A stretch of 40,718 bases of DNA, taken from NCBI GenBank assembly GCA_011525695.1, contig WYBX01000143.1:1-40718 (forward strand). The letters are read 5' to 3'. Positions within the stretch are counted from its first letter, which is position 1. Each line of letters starts with the position of its first letter. The notes under the pieces were generated by a model. It worked only from the letters and a program-made list of their open reading frames with translations. It did not search any database and was not told the DNA's origin. Below, one piece after another: positions 33,499 to 40,718 of the stretch. The stretch comes from Verrucomicrobiia bacterium (GTDB lineage Bacteria; Verrucomicrobiota; Verrucomicrobiia; Opitutales; Opitutaceae). Both the position numbers and the translations under genes were made by a program.

Positions 33499-34131
33499 AT
33501 GAACACTGCCTGCTCTGATCCGCTTCAGGAATCCAGCCGGATTTCCCTCATCGAATCCCTTCGGAAGCCACTCTCCCGAATTGCCGGAGTCGCCTTTCTC
33601 GTGGTCGCACTGTTCCATTTGCCAGCCGGTTTCAATTCCATTTGGTCAGAGACAGGTGAGCAGGCCGGATTTGCCCTTCTAATCCTGGCCGCACTCGGCC
33701 GCTTATGGGCCTATGCACATATCGGTGGCCGCAAGAACCGGGAGCTGTGCACCACCGGGCCGTATGCCCTTTGTCGCAATCCTCTCTATTTCTTCTCCTT
33801 TATAGGCCTCTGCGGTGCCGCCCTCGCATTGCAGGATCCCTGGCTCTGCGCCATCGCCCCTGGACTGTTTCTCGCCTACTATGCCGCGGTGATACGGGCC
33901 GAGGAAGCGCGGCTGTTGTCCCTCTTCGGATCCAACTTCTCGGCTTATTGCAGCACCGTCCCCCGTTTCTGGCCCCGCAGATTATCCCCCGGATCGAGTG
34001 GCGAGATTTTGATTTCCGACCGGCTTTTCCTGCGCACGCTCGGAGAGGTATTCTGGTTTCTCGCCGCGATTGTCGTCATCGAACTCATCGAGGTGGCGAA
34101 GCACGACGGCTGGTGGAGCTTTGTGGGCTAG
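33499..34131 (+). CDS. isoprenylcysteine carboxyl methyltransferase-like membrane protein
   Basis: A 210-residue protein with about five membrane segments and the ICMT/PEMT-fold signature: TTGPYALCRNPLYFFSFIG followed by a helix and RAEEARLLSLFGSNFSAY, where the conserved Glu-Glu and Tyr help bind SAM. Bacterial members methylate unknown lipid or thiol substrates. The ATG at 33499 is the first in frame; a TTG two codons before it is possible. It is convergent with the DUF192 gene. Confidence 0.8.
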   Translation: MNTACSDPLQESSRISLIESLRKPLSRIAGVAFLVVALFHLPAGFNSIWSETGEQAGFALLILAALGRLWAYAHIGGRKNRELCTTGPYALCRNPLYFFSFIGLCGAALALQDPWLCAIAPGLFLAYYAAVIRAEEARLLSLFGSNFSAYCSTVPRFWPRRLSPGSSGEILISDRLFLRTLGEVFWFLAAIVVIELIEVAKHDGWWSFVG

Positions 34132-34178
34132 CAACCCGTCGGACTTGCAGTCGGCCGCAGCAAGCCACCGTGCTCAGA

Positions 34179-34748
34179 CTATTTCGTCGAATCGGCCGCG
34201 ACCAGGCCAAACCGCCATGGCTCGAATCCGCGCGCCTTCAGCGCCTCCGCCACCGCCTTCAGGTCAATCCTGGCCCCCCGGGTGACCCCCTTCGCGCGAT
34301 ACCAGCCCTGGTTCATTTCCAAAGCAAACTGCAGTTCGGTATGGCGCGAGCCCACGGGCCGTTCATCGAATGGATGGAGCGGATGGACCTCCTGCAACAC
34401 CCCGTTCGCATCGAAAAACCCGATATCGAGCGGCGTGGGTGTGTTGCGCATCCAGAACTGCAGCCGCTGCGGGCGGGTGTACACGAACAGCATCCCATCG
34501 TCGGGCCCGAGGTCCCGCCTCTCCATCAGTCCCCGCTGCATCTCCGCGTCGCGCACCGCCACCTGCATCCGGACAGTCCTGCCGCCGACCTGGATCGGAA
34601 AGTAGTGATTCACGGTCAGCGGCGCCGAGCCGGCGTCGGTCCCGCCGCTGCACCCGCCGAGCAACCAGGCCGCCAGCAGGATCACCGGGTGACGAGCCAC
34701 GCGCTGGATCGGCTGAAACCAGGTCAAAACCAGATTTGCATTTTTCAC
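34179..34748 (-). CDS. DUF192 family lipoprotein
   Basis: A 189-residue protein starting at GTG with a lipoprotein signal (lipobox LLGGC, Cys33). The DUF192 domain follows: VAVRDAEMQRGLMERRDLGPDDGMLFVY, FWMRNTPTPLDIGFFD and the final ALEMNQGWYRAKGV. Members (ArgK-neighbour type PF02643) are small beta-barrel proteins of unknown function in the periplasm. It is divergent from the M24 peptidase gene with 49 bp between start codons. Confidence 0.86.
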   Translation of the reverse strand: MKNANLVLTWFQPIQRVARHPVILLAAWLLGGCSGGTDAGSAPLTVNHYFPIQVGGRTVRMQVAVRDAEMQRGLMERRDLGPDDGMLFVYTRPQRLQFWMRNTPTPLDIGFFDANGVLQEVHPLHPFDERPVGSRHTELQFALEMNQGWYRAKGVTRGARIDLKAVAEALKARGFEPWRFGLVAADSTK

Positions 34749-34797
34749 CGGCTCGTTGGGTAATCGCGGCCCTCTTTCAGCTCAACACCTCTCTTTT

Positions 34798-35934
34798 GTG
34801 CCCGGCAAACCTCCTCCCCCGCTGCTTTATGCCGACACCGACCGGAGCGCGGATGCGCTCTATTTCGGCGGCGTTTCCGTCCCCGACGCGTTTGTGGCCT
34901 TCGAGTCCAGGGGCAGGAAATACGCGGTGGTCAGCGCGCTCGAGTTTGGCCGGATTCGAAAAGCATCGAAGTTCGACCGGGTGCTGCCGCTCGAGCGCTA
35001 CCTGAAGCAGGCCCGCGAACGCTGGCCCGGCCGGCGGCCCGGCCCGGCCGACGTGATTCGGTTGCTCGCCCGCGAATTCCGGCAGTCCAGCTTCACCGTG
35101 CCCGAGGATTTCCCCGCGGGGCTGTACCAGCAGTTGCGCCGGCATGGCGTGCGGCTGGAAATCGCGACCGGCGCCCTCTTTCCCGCTCGCGAACTGAAGA
35201 CGGCCGCCGAAGCGGCTGCCATCCGCGAGGGCAACCGCTGCAGCGCCCGGGGCTTCGCCGCCGCCGAACGGATCCTGCGGGCCAGCAAGATCAGCGGCCG
35301 CCGGCTGCTGCACCAGGGCCGTCCGCTAACCAGTGAGGCCCTGAGGTTTGCAATCGAGGTCGCCTGCCTGGAGGCGGGCGCCGTTTCCGACCACACGATC
35401 GTTGCCGGCGGCGACCAGGCCTGCGACCCGCACGAGCGCGGTTCCGGCCTGCTGCGCCCCCATGAGCTGATCATCATCGATATTTTCCCGCGCGTCACCG
35501 CGACCGGATACTACGGCGACATGACACGCACCTACCTCCGTGGCCGCGCCTCGGACTCGCAGCGCGCGCTGGTGGCAGCGGTCCGCGACGGCCAACGCGC
35601 CGCCTTGAAAATGATTCGAACCGGCGTCAACGGCCGCGACGTGCACGAGGCAGTCGTGGGGCTCTTCTCGAGTCGCGGCTATGAGACCCGACACACCTCC
35701 AAGGGCTCGGTCGGCTTTTTTCATGGTACCGGCCATGGTCTCGGGCTTGCCGTCCATGAACCGCCACGCATGGGTGGCGTCATCGACTGCATCCTGAAGC
35801 GCGACTCCGTCGTCACGGTGGAACCCGGGCTTTATTATCCCGGACTCGGCGGCTGCCGGATCGAGGATGTCGTGCAAGTGACGGATGCACGTCCCCGAAT
35901 GCTCTCCCGTCATCCCTACGCCTGGGAATTCTGA
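34798..35934 (+). CDS. M24 family metallopeptidase (Xaa-Pro aminopeptidase-like)
   Basis: A 378-residue protein with a creatinase-like N-terminal domain and a pita-bread C-terminal domain. The five metal ligands are visible: Asp in IIIDIFP, Asp in YGDMTRT, His in GTGHGLGLAVHE, Glu in VVTVEPGLYY and Glu in CRIEDVV. It should cut an N-terminal residue before proline, or be a related dipeptidase. The GTG at 34798 gives MPGKPPPPLLY; an in-frame TTG at 34756 lies too close to the divergent gene. Its stop overlaps the rfaE1 start by one base (TGATG), linking it to the heptose genes. Confidence 0.88.
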   Translation: MPGKPPPPLLYADTDRSADALYFGGVSVPDAFVAFESRGRKYAVVSALEFGRIRKASKFDRVLPLERYLKQARERWPGRRPGPADVIRLLAREFRQSSFTVPEDFPAGLYQQLRRHGVRLEIATGALFPARELKTAAEAAAIREGNRCSARGFAAAERILRASKISGRRLLHQGRPLTSEALRFAIEVACLEAGAVSDHTIVAGGDQACDPHERGSGLLRPHELIIIDIFPRVTATGYYGDMTRTYLRGRASDSQRALVAAVRDGQRAALKMIRTGVNGRDVHEAVVGLFSSRGYETRHTSKGSVGFFHGTGHGLGLAVHEPPRMGGVIDCILKRDSVVTVEPGLYYPGLGGCRIEDVVQVTDARPRMLSRHPYAWEF

Positions 35935-36911
35935 TGAAAGGCCTCCCGCAGCTGTTCAGGAAGATCGCGCGTTTGCGGATCCTCGTGGTCGGCGATGTCA
36001 TGCTCGATCATTACATCTGGGGCGACGCGACCCGAATATCACCCGAGGCGCCCGTCCCGGTCGTCGACATCGCCCGCGACTCGTGGACGGCCGGTGGAGC
36101 GGCAAATGTCGCGCTCAACATCGCCTCATTGGGGGCCCGCTGTACTGTCGCCGGGTTCATCGGTCGCGATGCCGCGGGCGAGCAACTCACGGAGATCCTG
36201 CAGGCCAGGCGGATCGCCATGCTCCCCACGCCGGGGACGGGCGCGACCATCGTGAAGACGCGCGTGCTGGTGCAGCACCAGCAGCTCTGCCGGCTCGATC
36301 GCGAGGCGCCCCCGGATGCCTATGCCCTGGGCGGCTCCAGGATCGAATCGCTGCTCAAGCGGCCGCTCGCCGCATGCGACGCCGTCATCCTTTCCGATTA
36401 CGCCAAGGGCATCCTGACCGACGACCTGATCGCGCGGGTGACGCGGATGGCGCGAGCTGCGGGCAAGTTCATCGCGCTCGATCCCAAACCGAAGCGGAAC
36501 CTGAGCTTCCACGGGCTCGATCTCATCACGCCCAACAAGCGCGAATCGCTGCAGCTCGCCGGGCTCGAACCGCCGGCCCATGCACCGTATCCGGCAGCAG
36601 AGGTCTGCGCCCGGATCCACGATCGGTTCGCCCCGAAGCATCTCGTGATCACGCTCGGCGAGGAGGGCATGCTCCTCTGCACGAACGGCCGGATCGACAA
36701 GCGGATACCGACGGCCGCGCGCGAGGTCTTCGACGTCTCCGGCGCCGGCGACACCGCCCTGGCCGCCCTGGTCCTCGCCCTCGCCGCTGGTGCCGGCTTG
36801 GAGGCGGCCGCCCATTTCGCCAATGCCGCCGCCGGTGTGGTCGTGGCCAAGCTCGGCACGGCCACCGTCACCCCGCGGGAACTCGTCGGCTACCTCCGAC
36901 AGAAACGATGA
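35934..36911 (+). CDS. rfaE1: D-glycero-beta-D-manno-heptose 7-phosphate kinase
   Basis: Phosphorylates heptose-7-phosphate at C1 on the way to ADP-heptose. The 325-residue protein is a PfkB/ribokinase-family enzyme matching the N-terminal half of HldE: LVVGDVMLDHYIWG at the start, the substrate motif WTAGGAANVA at 51-60, and the catalytic SGAGD at 269-273. Its ATG overlaps the stop codon of the peptidase gene. gmhB follows after 40 bp. The matching adenylyltransferase is encoded separately at 6819-7325. Confidence 0.94.
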   Translation: MKGLPQLFRKIARLRILVVGDVMLDHYIWGDATRISPEAPVPVVDIARDSWTAGGAANVALNIASLGARCTVAGFIGRDAAGEQLTEILQARRIAMLPTPGTGATIVKTRVLVQHQQLCRLDREAPPDAYALGGSRIESLLKRPLAACDAVILSDYAKGILTDDLIARVTRMARAAGKFIALDPKPKRNLSFHGLDLITPNKRESLQLAGLEPPAHAPYPAAEVCARIHDRFAPKHLVITLGEEGMLLCTNGRIDKRIPTAAREVFDVSGAGDTALAALVLALAAGAGLEAAAHFANAAAGVVVAKLGTATVTPRELVGYLRQKR

Positions 36912-36951
36912 TGCCGGGCACTTGCCGGGGAACCATTCCGACTGACGCCTC

Positions 36952-37494
36952 ATGTCCAAAGCCCTGTTTCTCGATCGCGACGGCACGCTGATTTTCGACA
37001 AACACTTTCTCGCTGATCCCGCCGGCGTGGAACTCATTCCGGGCGTCGCCGAGGCCCTGCGCCACGCGCAATCGCTCGGCTACAGGCTCTTCCTCCACAC
37101 CAACCAGTCCGGCATCGGCCGGGGCCTGCATTCGATGGACGACGTGCTCCGCTGCAACGATCGAATGGAGGAACTCCTGGGGCTGCCCCGGCCGGTCTTC
37201 ACCGGCATCTGCATCGCCCCGGAAAAGCCGGACGAACCGTCGCTTTACCGGAAACCCTCACCGAAATTCATCCTCGAGAGCGTGGAAAAACACCGGCTCG
37301 ACCGTGCGCGCTGCTGGATGGTAGGCGATCGCGAGGCCGATGTGCAGACCGGCCTGAATGCGGGAATTCGCTCCGCCGCGCTTTGCAGCGGCAAGAATGA
37401 TGCCGCCGGCTGGGCGACACTCGCCATCCCTGGAATCCTGGTCTTCCCCAGCCTGGCGGAATTCGTGGCCACGCTCGACTCCGAAGGAGACTGA
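36952..37494 (+). CDS. gmhB: D-glycero-alpha/beta-D-manno-heptose 1,7-bisphosphate phosphatase (GmhB-like HAD phosphatase)
   Basis: A 180-residue HAD-IIIA phosphatase with nucleophile and acid Asp8/Asp10 in LDRDGTL, Thr50-Asn51-Gln52 in HTNQSGIGRG, the KPSPKF lysine at 101 and GDREADVQTG at the end. It lies directly after rfaE1, so removal of the C7 phosphate of heptose bisphosphate is the likely job. In classical GmhB a zinc loop (CxH...CxC) precedes RKP; here that segment reads CIAPEKPDEPSLYRKP with only one cysteine, so the zinc site is absent. Histidinol-phosphate phosphatase is the related alternative. Confidence 0.88.
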   Translation: MSKALFLDRDGTLIFDKHFLADPAGVELIPGVAEALRHAQSLGYRLFLHTNQSGIGRGLHSMDDVLRCNDRMEELLGLPRPVFTGICIAPEKPDEPSLYRKPSPKFILESVEKHRLDRARCWMVGDREADVQTGLNAGIRSAALCSGKNDAAGWATLAIPGILVFPSLAEFVATLDSEGD

Positions 37495-37509
37495 GCACTT
37501 CCTGCCTCC

Positions 37510-38415
37510 ATGCCCGAGCTTGCCGAGGTGGAGTTCTTTCGGAAGCGCTGGCATCTCGCCGCCGCCGGGGAGCGGGTCGTTCGCGTCCTGACCCAGGATC
37601 GAGGGAAATTGCTGCGGGAACTCGACGTGCCGGCATTTCGCCGCGCCCTGCTCGGCGCACGTCTCGAATCATCCGAAGCTCGCGCCAAACAGATGCTGTT
37701 TCGTTTCAGCGGTGACGTGTGGCTCGGCCTTCACCTCGGGATGAGCGGTGAATTGACAGTCGAAAACCCGGGATACGTCCCGGGCAAACACGATCATCTG
37801 GTCATTGTGACCGGAAAGCCCGGCCGCCGCATGCAGGCCACGCATGCACTGGTCTTCCACGACCCGCGGATGTTCGGCCGAATCCGTTTTCACGTTGGCT
37901 CCGAACCGCCCGGGTGGTGGACGGGGATTGCGCCGGCCGTGCTTTCGCCCGCGTTCACCGTCCCGGCCATCGCCGCGTTCCTGGCGCGGCGGCGCCGCGC
38001 GCCGATCAAAGCGGTCCTGCTCATGCAGGAGCGCTTCCCCGGCATCGGCAACTGGATGGCAGACGAGATTCTGTGGCACGCGGCGATTCATCCGGCCCGA
38101 CCCGCCGGTTCGCTCAATCCGGCGGAGGTGCGCAGACTCTGGCGCGAATGCCGCCAGGTCAGCCGCGCCGCCCTCCGCGTCATTGCCGGTCGCGGCGATC
38201 GGATTCCACCGGACCTCAATGTCGGCATTCCACGGACCTGGCTCTTCAAGCACCGCTGGCGACCCGGCGGAACATGTCCCAAGACCGGCCGTCCGCTAGC
38301 GCATGCGACCATCGCCGGGCGCACGACCTGCTGGTCTCCGGCCCGCCAGAAATCGGCTGCCCATGCCTCGCGGCGCCTTTTCCAACTCGCCGGCCGGCCC
38401 TCCACCCGCCAATGA
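37510..38415 (+). CDS. formamidopyrimidine-DNA glycosylase family protein with degenerate zinc finger
   Basis: A base-excision repair enzyme of the Fpg/Nei family, 301 residues. It has the catalytic Pro2 and Glu3 (MPELAEVEFF, usually PELPEVE), Lys60 in the ARAKQMLF strand, HDPRMFGR, and the H2TH motif FPGIGNWMADEILW. The C-terminal finger follows the C-x2-C-x16-C-x2-C spacing, but only the first Cys (256) is kept; the others are Thr259, Ser276 and Arg279. The DNA-contacting Arg271 in AGRTT remains. It may thus have a zincless finger like NEIL1. Start 15 bp after gmhB; its stop overlaps the tlyA start (ATGA). Confidence 0.85.
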   Translation: MPELAEVEFFRKRWHLAAAGERVVRVLTQDRGKLLRELDVPAFRRALLGARLESSEARAKQMLFRFSGDVWLGLHLGMSGELTVENPGYVPGKHDHLVIVTGKPGRRMQATHALVFHDPRMFGRIRFHVGSEPPGWWTGIAPAVLSPAFTVPAIAAFLARRRRAPIKAVLLMQERFPGIGNWMADEILWHAAIHPARPAGSLNPAEVRRLWRECRQVSRAALRVIAGRGDRIPPDLNVGIPRTWLFKHRWRPGGTCPKTGRPLAHATIAGRTTCWSPARQKSAAHASRRLFQLAGRPSTRQ

Positions 38416-39179
38416 AGAAGCTCCGGTTGGACGAACTGTTGGTGGCCCGGGGCTTCGCGGAATCACGGGCGCAGGCGAAGGCGCTGATCATGGCCGGGCG
38501 GGTGCTCCGCGGAACCGAGCGGCTCGACAAGCCCGGCAAGGAATTTCCCGCCGACACCGATATTCGGATCGAGCAGCCGCCGCGGTTTGTCAGCCGCGGA
38601 GGCGAGAAGCTTGCCGCGGCCCTCGAGCGTTTCACGTTGAATCTGAGCGGCGCACATGTCCTCGACGTTGGGGCGTCCACCGGCGGATTCACGGATTGCG
38701 CGCTGCAGGCAGGGGCCGCCGACGTGGTCTGCATCGATGTCGGCCGGGCCCAGCTTCATGCCCGGCTCCGCGCCGATTCACGCGTCACGAATCTCGAGAA
38801 GGTCAATGCCCGCTTCCTTCAGCCCGGGAGCCTGCCCCGCCGGGAATTCGATACGATCGTGATGGATCTCTCCTTCATTTCCCTGAAGACCGTGCTGCCC
38901 GCGATTTGGCCGCTCCTTCGTGCCGGCGGCGTGCTGGTGGCGCTGGTGAAGCCGCAATTTGAGGCCGGCAAGGCCGAAGTCGATAGGGGTCGCGGCGTCA
39001 TCCGCGACCCAGCGGTGCACGCCGCCGTGCTGGCGGGGGTCTGCGACTTCGCCCTCCGCGAATTGCCCCGGGCCGAACTTGTGGGTACGATGGAATCTCC
39101 GCTGACCGGCGCGGACGGCAATCGCGAGTTCCTCCTCGGGCTCCGCAAGCCGACCGCCGCGCCCGGCCTGCAGCCATAA
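38412..39179 (+). CDS. tlyA: TlyA family rRNA (cytidine-2'-O)-methyltransferase
   Basis: The 255-residue protein combines an S4 RNA-binding domain (residues 1-60, RLDELLVARGFAESRAQAKALI) and an FtsJ-like SAM methyltransferase (VLDVGASTGGFTDCALQAGA, then VMDLSFISL and ALVKPQFE). In mycobacteria TlyA methylates 16S C1409 and 23S C1920, which affects capreomycin sensitivity; some homologues are annotated as haemolysins. The ATG at 38412 overlaps the fpg stop by four bases. nadK follows, as in many bacteria. Confidence 0.93.
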   Translation: MKKLRLDELLVARGFAESRAQAKALIMAGRVLRGTERLDKPGKEFPADTDIRIEQPPRFVSRGGEKLAAALERFTLNLSGAHVLDVGASTGGFTDCALQAGAADVVCIDVGRAQLHARLRADSRVTNLEKVNARFLQPGSLPRREFDTIVMDLSFISLKTVLPAIWPLLRAGGVLVALVKPQFEAGKAEVDRGRGVIRDPAVHAAVLAGVCDFALRELPRAELVGTMESPLTGADGNREFLLGLRKPTAAPGLQP

Positions 39180-39224
39180 TTAGGTTCAACCTGCCCGAAT
39201 CCTGGTTCACGCTCCGCCCGTCCC

Positions 39225-40070
39225 ATGAAGCCCATCCGGAAGCTCGCCTTCGTCATCAATGAGCAAAAGAATGGCGCGCCGGCCCTCGCCCGCGAACTGG
39301 TGGCCATTGCCCGGAGCGCGGGGGTGAAGCTGAAGCAGACGAAGCGGTTCCCGCTTCCCGCCGGATACTTGGAAGACTGGGACGCCTGCTGCGTGATCGG
39401 GGGCGACGGCACGCTGCTGGGCGTCGCGCGGGAGTCTGCCCGCGCTCAGGTGCCCATCATCGGGGTGAATCGCGGCAGCCTGGGTTTTCTGACCACCTTC
39501 TCCGCGGACGAGGCCCGTGGCCACTTCGCGGATCTGATCGGCGGCGCCTTCCAGATCGATTACCGGACGATGCTCGACTGCTCGACCGGGCCGGGCTCAC
39601 ACGATCTCGCCCTCAACGACGTGCTGCTGAAGGATGAGGTCAATTCGCGGCTGGTCCGGCTCGAGGTGTTTGCGGACGGGGAACTCGTGACGGATTATAC
39701 CTGTGACGGCCTAATCTTTTCGACCCCGACCGGCTCGACCGCCTACAATCTCTCGGCCGGGGGCCCCATCCTGCATCCGAACGCCGGAGTAATCGCGATG
39801 ACGCCGATTTGTCCGCATACCTTGAGCAATCGTGCGGTGATCTTCCGGGAAAACGTTCGCCTGCGCGTCTTCAATCGATCCGATTCCTCCCGGCTGCTGG
39901 TCGCAATGGATGGGCAACGCAACCTGAAGGTCAGCGCCCACCCGGTGGAAATCTCAATCGCAAAAGTCCGTCTGCCGCTGGCCCAGCGTTCCTGCTATTC
40001 GCACTTCTCCGTCGTGCGCACGAAGCTCAAATGGAGCGGCGGCTTCGTCGAGAGCAAGGAGCGCGCATGA
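39225..40070 (+). CDS. nadK: NAD kinase
   Basis: Makes NADP from NAD with ATP. The 281-residue enzyme has GGDGT at 59-63 (catalytic Asp61), the LALNDVLL substrate motif (NE in most homologues) and the glycine-rich YTCDGLIFSTPTGSTAYNLSAGGPI block. It lies 45 bp after tlyA and is the last gene of the plus-strand run that starts with the M24 peptidase. The preceding sequence is pyrimidine-rich, not Shine-Dalgarno-like. Confidence 0.95.
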   Translation: MKPIRKLAFVINEQKNGAPALARELVAIARSAGVKLKQTKRFPLPAGYLEDWDACCVIGGDGTLLGVARESARAQVPIIGVNRGSLGFLTTFSADEARGHFADLIGGAFQIDYRTMLDCSTGPGSHDLALNDVLLKDEVNSRLVRLEVFADGELVTDYTCDGLIFSTPTGSTAYNLSAGGPILHPNAGVIAMTPICPHTLSNRAVIFRENVRLRVFNRSDSSRLLVAMDGQRNLKVSAHPVEISIAKVRLPLAQRSCYSHFSVVRTKLKWSGGFVESKERA

Positions 40071-40073
40071 AAA

Positions 40074-40096
40074 AGCCCCGGCGTTCGGCCGGGGCT
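40074..40096 (-). terminator. intrinsic terminator for the EF-hand gene
   Basis: Arms AGCCCCGGC (40074-40082) and GCCGGGGCT (40088-40096) give a perfect 9-bp stem with a 5-nt loop. On the minus strand a TTTTT run follows, a good intrinsic terminator for the gene at 40120-40467. It starts three bases after the nadK stop codon and could also stop plus-strand transcription, though without a T-run on that side. Confidence 0.75.
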
Positions 40097-40119
40097 CGAG
40101 GCGGCGTCAGGCGCGCGGT

Positions 40120-40467
40120 TCAGGGCTGCTCCTTCTTCTTTTTCGACTTGGGCGACTTCTTGGACTTCGACTTTTCCTGATCGGCCCGCATCGCCGCCCG
40201 TTCGTCGGGGTCGAGCTTGCCGTTGCCGTTCTTGTCGTACTTCTCCAGGTTCTCGTCCTCCCGCATCTGCTTCTCCGCCGCTTTGCTGGCGGCAGTGGCC
40301 GACTTGTTGGCCGACTTGCTCGTGGATTTCTCCACCCCGGTGGACGATTTCTGTGATGACGACCTCGTGCTGGACTTCTCTGCGGAGTAAACCGAGGGAA
40401 CCGTGAACAGACAGGCCAACGCCAGGGCGCTGACCGCAAGGGTGAACTTCGAAGCGGGCATTTTCAT
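40120..40467 (-). CDS. secreted EF-hand protein, Lys/Ser-rich
   Basis: A 115-residue protein with a signal peptide (about 1-29, LAVSALALACLFTVPSVYS), a low-complexity Lys/Ser/Thr stretch (30-66), one complete EF-hand loop at 78-89 (DKNGNGKLDPDE with Asp78, Asn80, Asn82, Asp86 and Glu89 as ligands), and a very basic end (KSKKSPKSKKKK). It should bind one calcium outside the cytoplasm. Function unknown; basic EF-hand proteins of this kind are common in Verrucomicrobia. A second ATG at 40461 is possible. Confidence 0.78.
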   Translation of the reverse strand: MKMPASKFTLAVSALALACLFTVPSVYSAEKSSTRSSSQKSSTGVEKSTSKSANKSATAASKAAEKQMREDENLEKYDKNGNGKLDPDERAAMRADQEKSKSKKSPKSKKKKEQP

Positions 40468-40523
40468 GACGTGCCCCAGCATGCCACGGCCCGGACAACT
40501 GGCCAGCAGCTATAAACCCCAAT

Positions 40524-40718
40524 TCACAGTATATCCGCAACAGCCCTGGCAACGGCGTCAATTCGCTTGTAGGCAGCCATTTTGGGAGGCATCGACTCGA
40601 GCGCCCGACGGAGCCCGGTTGCCGCCGCCGGCTCCCGTGCCACTTCGTCTAGCCGGTGCAGGGCAATGCGGATTCCAAATGCGATGCCACCTGTTTCGGG
40701 CAATGCGAGCAACGCCTG
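40524..40718 (-). CDS. 3' end of an unrecognised gene (partial)
   Basis: The last 64 codons of a minus-strand frame that continues beyond the right edge. The visible part (ALPETGGIAFGIRIALHRLDEVA, then SMPPKMAAYKRIDAVARAVADIL) looks helical and is not low-complexity. I do not recognise the family from this fragment. It ends 56 bp upstream of the EF-hand gene start. Confidence 0.45.
   Translation of the reverse strand, partial: QALLALPETGGIAFGIRIALHRLDEVAREPAAATGLRRALESMPPKMAAYKRIDAVARAVADIL

Overview
The window (about 40.7 kb) is chromosomal DNA of a GC-rich Gram-negative bacterium, most likely a verrucomicrobium of the Opitutales/Opitutaceae type. Support: the 16S rRNA fragment at the left edge has a sequence I associate with that group; a very large secreted protein of autotransporter-type beta repeats ends in a PEP-CTERM sorting tail; a multihaem cytochrome is fused to HEAT and TPR repeats; ADP-heptose (LPS core) genes are present. 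The assignment is inference from family knowledge, not from a search. No phage, insertion sequence, CRISPR array or tRNA was seen. The content is mainly housekeeping, with an accessory stretch at about 19.5-34 kb.

Layout. 1-1247: 5' end of a 16S gene (minus strand) with its leader, which has a boxB hairpin plus boxA antitermination signal, and two copies of a promoter-like 39-nt element. 1248-3183: accB-accC (biotin carboxyl carrier and biotin carboxylase). 3211-4350: HupE/UreJ-like membrane protein. 4540-5208: aat. 10285-5267 (minus): manA-grpE-dnaJ-rfaE2-purN-prmA. 10390-13810: ftsK and a RodZ-like gene. 17387-13811 (minus): long NfeD, short NfeD and FloA flotillin, joined by ATGA overlaps, followed by a coiled-coil membrane protein. 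17599-20667: aldose epimerase family, tatA, smr, a small membrane protein and an AIM24/TIGR00266 protein. 20720-23223: a LysR/OxyR-type regulator facing a 60-residue membrane protein, with an MFS exporter behind the regulator. 24305-23132 (minus): redoxin and NUDIX genes, facing an octahaem cytochrome-HEAT-TPR gene (24501-26801). 27299-28977: an unrecognised conserved-looking gene and an exported Gfo/Idh/MocA oxidoreductase. 32581-28994 (minus): the PEP-CTERM beta-repeat protein. 32711-34748: membrane protein, ICMT-like methyltransferase and DUF192 lipoprotein. 34798-40070: M24 peptidase-rfaE1-gmhB-fpg-tlyA-nadK, tightly packed. 40120-40718: a secreted single-EF-hand protein and the 3' end of an unrecognised gene.

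How the genes fit together. accB/accC feed malonyl-CoA to fatty acid synthesis. rfaE1, gmhB and rfaE2 are three steps of ADP-heptose synthesis, split between two operons about 29 kb apart. grpE/dnaJ serve DnaK. ftsK and RodZ serve division and shape. The NfeD-FloA set organises membrane microdomains. The most interesting points are: an OxyR-like regulator in which both redox cysteines are replaced (Thr198, Phe207), yet an almost canonical OxyR-type operator overlaps its ribosome binding site and start codon; an Fpg-family glycosylase that has lost three of four zinc-finger cysteines; the octaheme-HEAT-TPR fusion; and the duplicated element in the rRNA leader. I did not find a clearly new multi-gene defence or mobile system.
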